Shown here in pieces: positions 47,928 to 58,755 of a DNA stretch of 64,000 bases. Source of the DNA: Formicarius rufipectus (lineage: Eukaryota > Chordata > Aves > Passeriformes > Formicariidae); contig VXAU01001099.1 in the NCBI GenBank assembly GCA_013399695.1, positions 1,721,777-1,785,776 on the forward strand, in the 5' to 3' direction. The position numbers were made by a program, and so were the translations under genes. The notes beneath the pieces were generated by a model, which worked only from the letters and a program-made list of their open reading frames with translations, had not been told where the DNA came from and ran no database searches. Each line of letters begins with the position of its first letter. Within the stretch, counting starts at the first letter, position 1.

Positions 47928-50900
47928 GTAAGTAAATTCGGTTCAGCCTCAATAAAGCACAAATTTGTACAGTTTACTAAACTTTTTCTTTAATGGGAAA
48001 GGGGAACTAAATGTAATTAGCAAAAGACCTGGGGACCTGACTGGCAGGAGCAGAAGGTAGGAATCTGGGAATTGTGCCCTCTGGGAATATCTTTGGCTAA
48101 AGGTGACAAAATTTTTGCTTATTATTGAAAGAACAGTCTTCAGAAGCCATGCATAACATACAGGTGGTTGTCCATGTGTACAGAAGCTGCTACCAGTTGA
48201 ACTTTTAATATTGTTGCCATTACTTTTGGGTCAGTTATGGCTGAAGTCACAAGTAAACATTCCTAGCTCATTCTGAGCCAGGAGATGAAGTAGACATGTT
48301 CATAACATAAATTCTTCCGTACTGGTATACAGGAAGCTAGATTAGACGGGTCAGACTAGTATGTGAAGGAATACGTGATCCAGTAATTCAAAAAGTAGCA
48401 TCTACAGGGTGTCCACACATGCTATAGTGATGTATCTGAACAGGTGATGTAGTCACTAATGAAGGCCAGTCAGCTGAACTGGGCTCATGGCACAGCCTCT
48501 TATACTCTGAGGCTGAGGGGAAGGAGGTGGAGAGGTAAAAAGCCTATGCTAGGTGTGTGCTGTCAGCACAGAACTGGCAGTGGCTTTGTGGGTCTGATCA
48601 ATATTGAATGGATTAAAGTATGTGCCTGTGCACATGCTTCATTATGGAGTAGGTTTTCATGTTCAGCAGCTGGATACTCTTACCTATACCTGTTAAAGCT
48701 GCAGATACCTGTACCTGAAGTACATTCAAATGCATTTTCTTGAAGTGCAAGATCTTGGTTAATGCAAGCAGGTTGCTGGTACCTTACACTGCATCTCTCT
48801 TCTTAAATTGTGATAAAGTTGCTGAACAGTGTTTCAAGTTTTTCTTGACTTGGCAAACTGCCTCTTTGATGTATTAAGCACTGAAATTATTTGCTTTTTA
48901 TAGTAAAATTAAAAAAAAAAAAAGGTGGTGAAACTTAGTAGCTGGCTGAATTATGTGAAGGTTTTGGGGAATTTAAATGTGAAGTGAAAGGAGGGATATG
49001 GACAAATGCTGAGACTGTTTGACAGTAATTCTAAACATTAATCCTTTTCTTATCACCCTCAGTTTGTAGAAGACTATGAACCTACCAAGGCTGACAGCTA
49101 CAGAAAGAAAGTCGTTCTGGATGGTGAGGAAGTTCAGATAGACATTCTGGACACAGCAGGACAGGAGGATTATGCAGCCATCAGAGATAACTATTTCCGC
49201 AGTGGGGAAGGGTTTCTTCTAGTCTTTTCAATAACAGAGCATGAATCCTTCACAGCAACAGCAGAGTTTCGGTAAGTAGTTTCTCTGGTTCCTATGCTGC
49301 TCTGACAACTCTGCCTAAAAGCTACAGCTCTTTATTCTTTGTCTGTTACCATTTGGTCAATAAAAGTGATACTTGACCATTTGACTCTCAGTAACTGGTA
49401 ACCTAAACTGCAGTATTCAGCCTCTGGCTCTGGTTTTCTTCATGCCTACATCTTATGAGTACGTTATGCCAGCAGCAACTTCAGGCAAGTAGCAGATTCT
49501 TGGACTCCTAAAACAGGCATATTCAAGCCAATTTTCAGTCTTCATGGATGTGAAGTTTAATTATCTTAGAGCAGTACTTCTGGAATTAAGTCTCTCTTTT
49601 GGCCAGGTTTCAGACACTATTGCTTACTGCTAGAAGCAGGTGCTCTAAGGAAAGGAAGGATTAGCCTCCACTCTCAGGTATGGATTGGTGCCAAACAAGG
49701 GTTGGCAGCCAAGCAGTGCTATTGTAGGCAGACGTATTCCTAGAAAGACACACACTGGTAGTAGGCATTTCCATTTTTGTTCTTGGGATTAGCAGTTCTA
49801 ATGTTAAAATTGACACCAGATTGAGCACAGAAACTGTTTGTGTAGTGTGTGTGTGGAAAAAAAGGATTTAAACCACTGCTCTGGTTTAGAATAATGTATC
49901 CAGATTTTTCAGAGCAAGTGTTCTCTTACTTGATAATATCTGTTGCCTCAGTATAGAAGGTAATCTGGAGATTCCCTAGGACAGCTGTATAACTCAAAGG
50001 AAAACTTCCCAAAACATAGGGAAAGTGTTAGGAGTTCCTTATGTCTGCCAAAGTAAAAATTCTCTATCAGTCTGCCTTATGTTCATTTTACTTGAGTGGT
50101 ACAAGGTTTAACAGATACTAATTGGTAATGCAAGTGCTGGAGCTAAGGTAGATACCTAACTGTAGGTTTTTCTTTAAGTTATTGCTTTGGTCCAGGTTCT
50201 TAACATATTATAATGTTCCAACAGTTGCAGAAGACTACAAAATCTTTTAAGAGATATAGAAATAGTATTCATCACATAATACTTCTGTGACTTTGCTTGG
50301 CTTCAGAAGGGTGACATTCATGGGGCACAAGCAGAGCAGTTCTGCTGGGTTTGGTGTAACTGGGGCACTGAAAGGAGTCAAATGGTGAACTGTTGTAGGA
50401 CTGCAAAACTGAGTGCTAGGACTCTTCCTAGTGTTAAATGGAGGAAAAGGTCAGGTAACACTCAAAGGACAGAAGGAAAATGAGACACTTGGAGGAAACA
50501 CCCAGCCAGGGTTTTGGCTTGTGTGCCTAAGTGAAATACAAGGTTAAACCCAAGGCTTAAAGCTTTGAATGAGAAGGAGTAGGAGTGTTTATCTTGGCAG
50601 TTTGGTTTTTTCTGTAACTGGGTTAACTGTGTATTAGTTCAAGATTCCAGCAGAACAAAACAATGAAAACATAATGCTAGCCCTATAGATGAGCAAGGAG
50701 GACATAAAAGCTTTGAGATGCAGAATCTCTTACATTTCAATGGTTCAGAAGTAAAAAATAGTGAAATTAGTTAAATTGAATACTTAGTTAGGCGGACATA
50801 CAAGAACCAGCTCCTTGGTCCAGGAAGGAGGGGGAGTGGGTAGTATGAGTCACCAGCATCAATCTCCCAAACTGAAGATTGCTGTTATTGATCCTTTAAC

Positions 50901-53900
50901 TTTCAGAATTCTAAAACTATGAAAAAATTGAATACTGAACAAATTGGTCTTATTTTTAAACTGTAGCTCTCCTGCCGATGCTAGGCATTCAGTGTTTGCT
51001 TTCAGTGCCTCTGTAATCTGAAAATGTGTGAAGGTGCAGTTGAACAGCAGATTGTCTGCTGTAGTATTAATACTATTTTGGAGTCTCATGTACTGTCCAT
51101 ACATTGTTATTTTGTGGATGGAAAATGCAGGCATCTGAAGCAGTATGGTAACTCAGCGGGATGAGAGGATGTAGCACTGTGCTCATGCCTAGTTTGGCTC
51201 CTGTTCATAACAAAATGAAGCAATCTAAAAATAGTTGTAGACTGGTAGAGTTTTTCAGCATCCTAGATGGACAGCAGCACACGTCAGTCTGGTTTCAACC
51301 TGTGTTTTACTCCAGTAATAGCACAGACTGAGACTGGTATGCAACATCACTCCATCTCCTTCCCTAGGTGCCAGTAAGTCCTCTTAGCATGACAGAGGAT
51401 AGCAAGATTAATACTCATGTTTCAAATATATTTTTGGAGTTTTTGAAGCGGGAAAGTTGCTAGAATTTTAGTTCAGCACTACATAGTAGCACTCTTCTTT
51501 GTGTGAAGTTTAGATAGCCATTCAGAATGATCTCTGCCAGCTATTTAGGCTGTTCCTAACCTACTGCCTTGGCAAAGACTTGATGTTGCCCAGACCTATA
51601 TTGAGATGTGATGCAGACTGTGAATTGAAGAAGGTGACTGAATGCCAAGGTGGAACTTGGCAAACACAGCACTTGCACTCTCTTCCTCATTCAAATGTGA
51701 ATTCCTGTTTCCAGTAGCTCTTACGCCTGTTCTTCTTTATTGGAACCCGATTACTTGCTAACTAAATGGTAGAACTGCCTCTCTGAAAGTGTTAGGCTTT
51801 CAGTGGTGTTAAGTCCATAGTATTAGTATGTTAACTTTGGAATAATTTTAAAGTGTGTGTTCAGCTGTTGAGAAATGCATTGTTGTAAACACTAGTAAAT
51901 GTGCAGACCACTGGAGCTGCCCCTGGGAAGTGTGGGTATTTTGTTGCTACAATTAACACAGGTATTTTTATTTTGAATACTCAATGCATTAGGGAACAGA
52001 TCCTGCGCGTGAAGGCTGAAGAGGATAAAATCCCTTTGCTGGTAGTGGGAAACAAATCTGACTTGGAAGAGCGCAGACAAGTGCCTGTAGAAGAGGCTAG
52101 AAGTAAGGCAGAGGAATGGGGTGTGCAGTACGTAGAAACTTCTGCCAAAACTAGAGCAAATGTAGATAAGGTAAGACAAATGACATCTGCTCAATTAGGC
52201 CATTACTACTTGTTTAGTAGCTGACTTGCTGGGACAAAACCAAATTCAGTTTGGCTTCTGAAAGCCTAGTTTATTAAAAAAATCATTTAACTTACTGAAA
52301 TGTGTACACTGAACCAAACACCTAGTTTAGAGGAACCTGAGGTCTGGAACAAGTTAATGCTATTATCTTGTTTTAGCTGTTTGTACCTGCACAAATAACT
52401 TTTCAGTAATACAGTAGGTAAATGGTTTTAAGGATTTCTTGAAGTATATTATTTTGTTTATAGTTTATGTCCTATTTATAACACCAAAAAAATAACAAGC
52501 TATGGACACTGAGAAATTGTTCCCTCTTCACTATCAAGCTACATATAGTGTGGTTAATCTTCAAGACTTTGTTCTTGTTTTCTGTCAAGACTACTTTTAA
52601 TTGTGAGAAGAAATTTTCTTTCTATGTCCATGTCTTGTTTTTACTTGTCCTTGCTGCCCTTGTGATGGTGGGTTATTCCAGAGGAGAAATGAATTATAAG
52701 TACTTGTCCAGTATAGGGGAAAAATAAGTTTCAGTCATACCCTTTATTTTGTGTGCACTGAGTACTTCTTGAAGAAAAGGGTGCCTTTTTACCTCAGCAA
52801 TCCACAGAAGATTATCTGAAATTACTGTTGTGCACCCTAAAGACTCCAAAGGTGTCTTGCTAATATGCATTTGTTTAGAGATTACAAATTTTAAGCAGTT
52901 TTCTCTTTGGATGAAAACCACTTGCAGTTACCTGTACTCTTAAGTTCTCCTAAACAGCTTCCTGTTCTTCCAGCCTATGTTAGTTCACTAATGGACATGC
53001 CATTGGTCCATAATTTACCAGTAGGAACTCCTTATCTCATTAAAATTGTGTTTATGAAATTCTTGAATTGAGACATTTTAGTTATGAAGGACATGGCACA
53101 ATTTCAGTTTGGTCAAGTACCATTCTGACTTGCAGAACATTACTAGAAAGTCACAGTCAGTTATGTAAACTAGGTGATGCAGTAAAACATGAGTACTTAG
53201 ACTTCTCTTTGCCTGTGAACTGTCTCATATTACTACCAAATGGCAAGCCTGTTTTATTCTTAAGCCGCCTTTGTGTTAGGTTGGGATTTACAGCAATGGA
53301 GCTGTGTGTCTGCAGTGTGATCTATCTAGCAGGGTGATCCAAACTTGCTGTAGTAGGTCTTCACTAGGTAGCTTGTGTGACATACTGGTCATCCTCTTTA
53401 TGAGCAGTTTTGTGTATAGTAAAACAAGGCAGAATAAAAAAAAACAAACTTGAGGGTTTTGAAAGATAAACTATCTGGTTTTGATAGTAACATGGTCTTG
53501 TTTCCAAGTATCAAAGACTTGAGAGTTCCCCACTTAAAACAAACAAACAAACAAGAAAACCCCAAAAACAAACAACAAAATAAAACAAAAAAACCCAAAA
53601 TATCAAAACATCCTAATGCTATACAGTGACACTAAACTCTTGTTCTGTAATCCTAAAAATCATTTTTCCCTGTAACTACAGCAAAAGAGATGTTGCACCT
53701 TAAGTAATATGTACCTAGATACCAGGCATGCAGAGATGAAATCAGAATTTTTGAGAAAACAACAGTGAAACATGAAAGAAAATGTGATTTTTCTCTGAAT
53801 CTTCTAACATAGTCTTAAAATTTTTTGTGCCTGACACTCATTTGACTGCTGTGGCTTTGTAGTTATAAACCTAGCAGAATACTATGAAGCAGAGGGCACG

Positions 53901-54390
53901 TGTAACTACATGGAAGGGACTGGACTAAATGCTTTACTTAGTTAACAGGAATGATTTGCCTGTAAATGTTTGCTAGGCATAGACAAATGTTCCCATGAGC
54001 TCTGAATGGTGCAAGAATGGTATTCAAAGTGCTTAAAACAGAGCTATTGAATTTTCTTTGATATCCTGGTAAGATTGTGCAACTTTTTACCATTGCTTGA
54101 CATGTTACATGATTCTGGTGTTGAGTTTACTACTGAAATCTGTCTAGACTCACTTTGGCTGTATTGGGTAGAGTGTGGTGCTGCATCTTTATTTGTTGCT
54201 GAATACAGTAGTTTTTATCTGCGTTTTTGTGGCTGATCTTGTTTAATCTTTCTTTATATTTCTCTCCTAGGTATTCTTTGATTTAATGAGAGAAATAAGA
54301 GCAAAGAAAATGTCAGAAAACAAAGACAAGAATGGCAAGAAAAGTGGCAAGAACAAGAAAAGCTTTAAAGAAAGATGTTGCTTACTGTGA
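47814..54390 (+). CDS. RALB: RALB, Ras-like small GTPase RalB (4 coding exons)
   Basis: A complete 206-residue protein from four exons: 47814-47927, 49063-49271, 51993-52170 and 54271-54390. RalB is a membrane-attached GTP/GDP switch activated by RalGEFs. It acts through the exocyst (Sec5, Exo84) and RalBP1 in secretion, autophagy, innate signalling and cell migration. Visible motifs are the P-loop GSGGVGKS (21-28), switch I with YEPTKADSY (43-51, Thr46), DTAGQE (68-73, catalytic Gln72), NKSD (128-131) and TSAK (157-160). A Lys-rich tail with Ser198 precedes the CCLL box (203-206), whose final Leu predicts geranylgeranylation. Features such as [34 protein letters not shown] and the CCLL ending distinguish RalB from RalA. 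All junctions obey GT/AG. The protein is intact, with only a few differences from mammalian RALB as I recall it (near residues 4, 8, 178 and 193). Confidence 0.98.
47928..49062 (+). other. RALB: RALB intron after coding exon 1
   Basis: An intron of 1135 bp with donor gtaagt and acceptor tatcaccctcag. It holds a poly(A) run at about 48910-48923 and no recognisable repeat or exon. Confidence 0.95.
49063..49271 (+). CDS. RALB: RALB coding exon 2
   Basis: Codes for residues 39-107 plus two bases of codon 108. It carries the effector loop (Tyr43 to Tyr51), the two beta strands after it, DTAGQE and switch II through [10 protein letters not shown]. The donor is ttcg|gtaagt. This exon holds most residues that contact exocyst subunits and RalBP1, and none is altered in a way I can see. 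Confidence 0.98.
49272..51992 (+). other. RALB: RALB intron after coding exon 2
   Basis: An intron of 2721 bp with donor gtaagt and acceptor tcaatgcattag. The acceptor has a weak pyrimidine tract with purines close to the AG. No clear mobile element or exon is seen within it. Confidence 0.95.
51993..52170 (+). CDS. RALB: RALB coding exon 3
   Basis: The first base completes Arg108; residues 109-167 follow. It carries the guanine-specificity motif NKSD (128-131) and the TSAK loop (157-160). RalB-type residues include [12 protein letters not shown] and [21 protein letters not shown], which differ from RalA. It ends in phase 0 at gataag|gtaaga. Confidence 0.98.
52171..54270 (+). other. RALB: RALB intron after coding exon 3
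   Basis: An intron of 2100 bp with donor gtaaga and a strong pyrimidine-rich acceptor (tatttctctcctag). It contains an A/C-rich low-complexity tract at 53535-53600. Confidence 0.95.
53535..53600. repeat. (CAAA)n-like low-complexity tract
   Basis: An aaacaaacaaacaaac run followed by ccccaaaaacaaac and related sequence, in the last RALB intron. Confidence 0.8.
54271..54390 (+). CDS. RALB: RALB coding exon 4 (C-terminus)
   Basis: Codes for residues 168-206 and the TGA stop at 54388-54390. It holds the last helix ([13 protein letters not shown]), then a hypervariable Lys-rich tail with Ser192 and Ser198, and CCLL at the end. The polybasic stretch and the prenylated Cys203 together target the protein to membranes. 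Ser198 is the site reported as a PKC target in mammalian RalB. Confidence 0.98.
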   Translation, partial: VFFDLMREIRAKKMSENKDKNGKKSGKNKKSFKERCCLL

Positions 54391-54401
54391 TGCTTGGGAA
54401 C

Positions 54402-54409
54402 TGTAAATA
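54402..54409 (+). promoter_or_regulatory. Pumilio-type element UGUAAAUA
   Basis: A consensus PUM-binding octamer, UGUANAUA, begins 12 nt after the RALB stop codon. The match is exact, but single octamers arise by chance, so function depends on conservation. Confidence 0.35.
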
Positions 54410-54933
54410 TCTATCTACAGGTGGCATGGATAAAGTACCACTAAGGATATAGGGCTGGATTCATGAAAGGAAGTCTGTATTGACTCCCTTATCTTTTGCT
54501 TTGCATATCACACCTTCAAAATGTGAAAACAGAACTCTGAAACCATTTCTGGTATCCAACAAAACCTTTGCCTACTTAACCTGAAGTGGGCTCTTTCTTC
54601 CCAGTGTCTTTCAAAACCAGAAACAGTTTCAGAACTACAATCCTTCTGCTTGGTTACACAATGTATTTTTGTATAACTTCCTTCTAATGTTTCTCTATGT
54701 TTCTCTTGAACCTCTACTGGCCTTAACAAGCACAGCTGTTCAGGTTCAAACACTCTTTCCTGCTGTTGCTGCCCTCCTTGATGGTGCAAACTGCAGAAAT
54801 GCTAGATGACACCTGGTAAAGGGTTTGAGTCTCCATCTTCTGTTGTCACTGGTATTTCTTACACTATAATCTGCTGACTTTCTCCCCACACTCCATGTAA
54901 GAAATAGCAACTGACAGTTGACAGTCAACTCAA

Positions 54934-54939
54934 AATAAA
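54934..54939 (+). promoter_or_regulatory. RALB: Poly(A) signal AATAAA (RALB, candidate 1)
   Basis: A canonical hexamer 544 nt after the stop codon, followed by a U-rich stretch (acttttttcccctg). Confidence 0.5.
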
Positions 54940-56113
54940 CTTTTTTCCCCTGTTCTGTTTAGTCAATACAGCATTCATGAATCAAGCCTATGAACTCAAT
55001 TCAGACTAATTTAGGCAATGCAAAAATTGATATTTAAATACTGGCTATATGCACTCCCTGCTGGTCTGTCTTCTCATCCTTAAATTAGTGGGTCGGGGTG
55101 AGAAAATGACTGTAAGCCTTTCTTCGAAAGGAATAATATTGTCACCATCTCCTTGAAATGCTGTCCTTGGTTTCTTCCATGTATTGTATCTAGACTCAGT
55201 TACACTCTACATCTCTCATCCTTCCCCACCCTGGTACTGGAATAGTGGAAATCAGTGTTGATTCAATCAGTTTTTGTTTATATTGAAATACTTGTGATGA
55301 TTTTGTTGGAAAGTGAGAACATCTGCACCTGTCTCTTGTCTTGCTGAAGATAAAAACATTGACTAAGGATGAGTCCCATCACACAATCGTGTCTTGGAAT
55401 AGGTGAGGCATACATGCTACCTCTCAATGATTAGCTGGCTAGTGAGTTGTATGGTGTCAAAAAGTAAATGAAGTTAAGCAGTTGCCACATCTATTACTCA
55501 ATTTTATAAGTAGTGTTTCTGATGCACAGCAACCTAGCACATGGGGAGTTTTGCTGTCAGTTATGCAATGGTGGTCACGTATTGTTCATCAAAAACAGTC
55601 TAGAAATGGAAAAGTGAGTACAGAGCAGGTCCTGTTGTCAGCTGATGCAGTTTAAATTAAGTGCAGTTGCCAAAAAACACTTCTGTCACTGTGGAAAAGT
55701 AACTCTTCTAATTGCAGAATGTCTCAATGAATTATGACTGTCTTCTGCTTTGAAAGAGTAGAGAGACTTTAAGTAGAGACTGTATCTTGCTTGTAACTGG
55801 ATGCTTAAAACACAGTTTCTTGGTGAAAATTGTTGTTCAATGAAGCACACTGCAGCGCTAAATTAACAAACGGTGTTTCTTCCTGAGATGGAGTAGTGAA
55901 TACTGTTCAGTACTTACTGTTGTAATTTGAGGTGAAAACTGTTTTTTAACATGTACTAGATTGCTTTTGTGCATTCCATCTCTGAACTTTGAAGAAAGTA
56001 AGATGTGGTAGATATCAGAACCTGTGTTTGCCTGAGGTTTCACAGGGACTTTTTACAAACTCATTGTCTTCCATAACTTCCAGGCAACTCATTGAATTGG
56101 GGAAACTGTACTA

Positions 56114-56119
56114 AATAAA
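56114..56119 (+). promoter_or_regulatory. RALB: Poly(A) signal AATAAA (RALB, candidate 2)
   Basis: A canonical hexamer about 1.7 kb after the stop codon, in actaaataaaagg, followed by U- and GU-rich sequence. The distance would suit a transcript of about the usual RALB length. Confidence 0.5.
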
Positions 56120-56577
56120 AGGTGCTGTAATCTTCATTCTTGTCAAATTAAATTCCTTCTCTGTTACTGTTATCTTGTATGGGCAGAAAGAATGGTTGAC
56201 TGGTTCTGGAAATGCTTCTCTTTGAGCAGTAGAATTAACTGGTGTTACAGAACCAACTTGACAATACTGTTTTGAAGCAGAAGCTGGAAGCCTGCTGACT
56301 TGCAGAACTTTTCACTTAAGCTGGGAGCTGTAACACTTCTAACAAAGTTTTCTCTTGAACCTCCATGGACAAAAGTCCATTTTTGAGTGGATATTGTGCA
56401 TATAGTAAATGAATGTCTTCTGGAGGAAGGCAACTCACTTTGGTTTGGTTTTGGTTGAGACTTAAAGGTTAAGTCTTTAATTAACCTAAAAGATAAATAA
56501 CAGTTGAGTTCACATTACAAGCTTACCTAGGTCAAGCCCCTCCAAGGCGGATTGTAAAATATGTCTTAACAAAACTG

Positions 56578-56583
56578 AATAAA
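56578..56583 (+). promoter_or_regulatory. RALB: Poly(A) signal AATAAA (RALB, candidate 3)
   Basis: A canonical hexamer in aactgaataaactg with a short downstream ttgctgta stretch. Confidence 0.35.
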
Positions 56584-56785
56584 CTGTCCTTGCTGTATGA
56601 ATAATGAACTCGCAAAGCTTGCAATGAGCAGCTCAGCTGTATTGGCTCAAGAGACTTGCATGCCTTGACCTTTGATCTCTTTAGTCTTAAAGTACCTCAC
56701 AGGATTTGATAGGACAGATGAAATTCTCAGAACAGCAAGTCTCCCACTGGTATTCTTACTGTCCATGTGCTGTTCTCACTCAGGT

Positions 56786-56850
56786 TATTTTTCTTTTCCT
56801 TTTTTTTTCTTTTTTTTTTTGTTTGTTTGTTTGTTTGTTTGTTTGTTTGT
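56786..56850 (+). repeat. Pyrimidine tract and (GTTT)n microsatellite
   Basis: T-rich sequence with C interruptions (56786-56820) followed by about seven GTTT units (56821-56850). It lies downstream of the RALB coding region, within any extended 3' UTR. Confidence 0.9.
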
Positions 56851-57117
56851 GTTGTTCCAACTGATAAAACTATACCACTGACATGGACATACTTGGGAGA
56901 AGGTGCTTGCTGTTGCATCTCTTCAGTGTTCTGTGCTTGTCACCTGCTCCAGAAAAACCGGACCTGGAGACTAAAGCAGCTTCTCAGTATTCCTCTTCTG
57001 TACTTGTGACAAACTTCAGTTTAACTTTCCAGTTATAGCTGAAAACAGGATAAACAAGGCAGCTACCTTTACTTTGTAACAGTGGGCAGCGAGCATTCTG
57101 ACTTGTACCAGGAAGGC

Positions 57118-57123
57118 AATAAA
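57118..57123 (+). promoter_or_regulatory. RALB: Poly(A) signal AATAAA (RALB, candidate 4)
   Basis: A canonical hexamer in ggcaataaaactgg with downstream tggtctgg and cctgttgcc. Confidence 0.3.
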
Positions 57124-58400
57124 ACTGGTCCCCTGGTCTGGAATCCTGTTGCCTCCACCTCCTATAGTGGAAGTGCCTGAATGTATGTCCTTCTAAATAG
57201 GGGCAATATGGTTTGGGGGTCCTTGACTGGCTTCTAGGTGTGCTTCACTGGACATCAATGGACATTAGCATCAGATGGGTTGAGTAGAGTGAATATAAAA
57301 TGGCACAGAGAAATGCTTCCTGTGAGCAGAGTAAATGGAGCTTTCACTTCTAATGAAAATGAGTAACTGCAGATCAGGTGCATCAAATAAGGATGACTTT
57401 GTCAAGAGGAGGAGGTGTGTGTGGCTGCCTACTAGCTGTGCTGTGGAGATAAGGCAACTGAAGCCTGTATTGAAGCTGATAGATTTTAGCAACCTTTTCG
57501 TGTTGGCTAATTAAAGACTAAGACTTCTCTTCGTTGGTATAATGTGTTCTTAAATCATTCTGGAGCATGGCTGTAGGCAAGTAACTGGATATTTGAAGCT
57601 GGAGGTCATGCAAGACTTGACTATGCACTTGCACTTAAGCATTCAAGTATTTTTCTTGCATAATGGCTTAACATAAAGTCAGGGAATTGTTTACTGCTAC
57701 ATGCAATCTTCCATATGTGGCTTAGCTGTGGATATTCAAGTGCTTCAGTTTTCCTTCTGGTTTGAGCAGAGCAAACATCTGAGACAAGCTCCTGTTACAA
57801 CAAGGGCTAAGTCATTATATGAAAAAAGGCAGGTTAAATTCCAGGAGTGCAAAGGCAGACTTGACTCTTTTTTTAGAGGAGCATCTCTCCAGATGGGAGT
57901 ACAGATGCAGCATGAAGTGTGTTTTCAATGACTTGTGCCATGTGTTCTATCCAGACTGATACACCTTTACTGGAATTTCTAGGTGAACACTTGGCTTGAT
58001 GAAGAGAAAGATGTGTGCATACATTTACTAGGCATTAAACTTAAGTAAGATGTTAATAACCGTCAGAAGTTCCAGTTGAATCCTATCTAGCTTAAGTATA
58101 ATGCTTAAGAACGCCTTAGGGCTAAGGTACAAAGCTGCAATCTGGAATGTAGTAAGAGGTGTGTAGAGGGGAAAAACATCTAACTAAATGCTCACTCAGA
58201 TATATTTTTTAAAGCTTTTCAAAGCATTAACCCAGTATTTGGGCCCAACAGGTCTGTCAATTCTTGCTCAAAAAGAGGGTACTGTTTATCAGTTCAACTC
58301 AGAGCTTATGTAGACAGAAGCTTTCTTTAATTGCTATAAGCATATGTTGCAATGTTCACCTCCTGCTGACTTTATAGTTGGGAGAAGGAGGCAAGAGGAA

Positions 58401-58433
58401 CAAAAAAAACCAACCAAACAAACAAAAAACAAC
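58401..58433. repeat. A/C-rich low-complexity tract
   Basis: A run of caaaaaaaaccaacc and aaacaaacaaaa type sequence. Confidence 0.75.
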
Positions 58434-58729
58434 CATGTTTTTCACTGTAATCTCCACACTTCATGGAAATGGCAGGTGTTCCTCTTGGGAGGGGAAGGTG
58501 TTAGAGATAACACCAAGTGAGAGGTTTAGCATAGAGGAAGTGATTGTGATTGCAAGACTTAATAACTGCCTCTAAACTATGTATGCTATACTATACAATG
58601 TAAATTCTTATTTTTTTCCTTACATAGCTTCAAAGCTTTGTCTCTAACTTGCACAAACATTTTTAATGTCTGTAAAACTGGTCACTTTTCATTATCATGC
58701 TAATACAACTGATTTGTATTATTATTGAT

Positions 58730-58735
58730 AATAAA
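58730..58735 (+). promoter_or_regulatory. RALB: Poly(A) signal AATAAA (distal RALB candidate)
   Basis: A canonical hexamer in ttgataataaaaag. TGTA motifs (for example in gtctgtaaaac and atttgtatta) lie 15-65 nt upstream, and a GU/U-rich stretch (atatttgtttgttactg) lies 20-35 nt downstream. By local context it is the best-formed 3' end in the region. It would give a 3' UTR of about 4.35 kb. Confidence 0.45.
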
Positions 58736-58755
58736 AAGAAAAAAATGAGCTTCAT

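Larger units (their letters stand above)
54391..56135 (+). other. RALB: RALB 3' UTR (proximal form)
   Basis: Untranslated sequence after the stop codon. AATAAA signals at 54934 and 56114 could end short and medium transcripts. Signals further on (56578, 57118, 58730) allow longer forms. The exact end cannot be fixed from sequence alone. No mobile element is apparent in this segment. Confidence 0.65.
56136..58755 (+). other. RALB: RALB downstream region or extended 3' UTR
   Basis: No coding exon. The sequence contains the pyrimidine/(GTTT)n tract at 56786-56850, an A-rich tract at 58401-58433 and poly(A) signals at 56578, 57118 and 58730. The G+T-leaning look of the + strand appears to continue. 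This fits either an extended 3' UTR or transcription past the proximal site. Confidence 0.4.
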
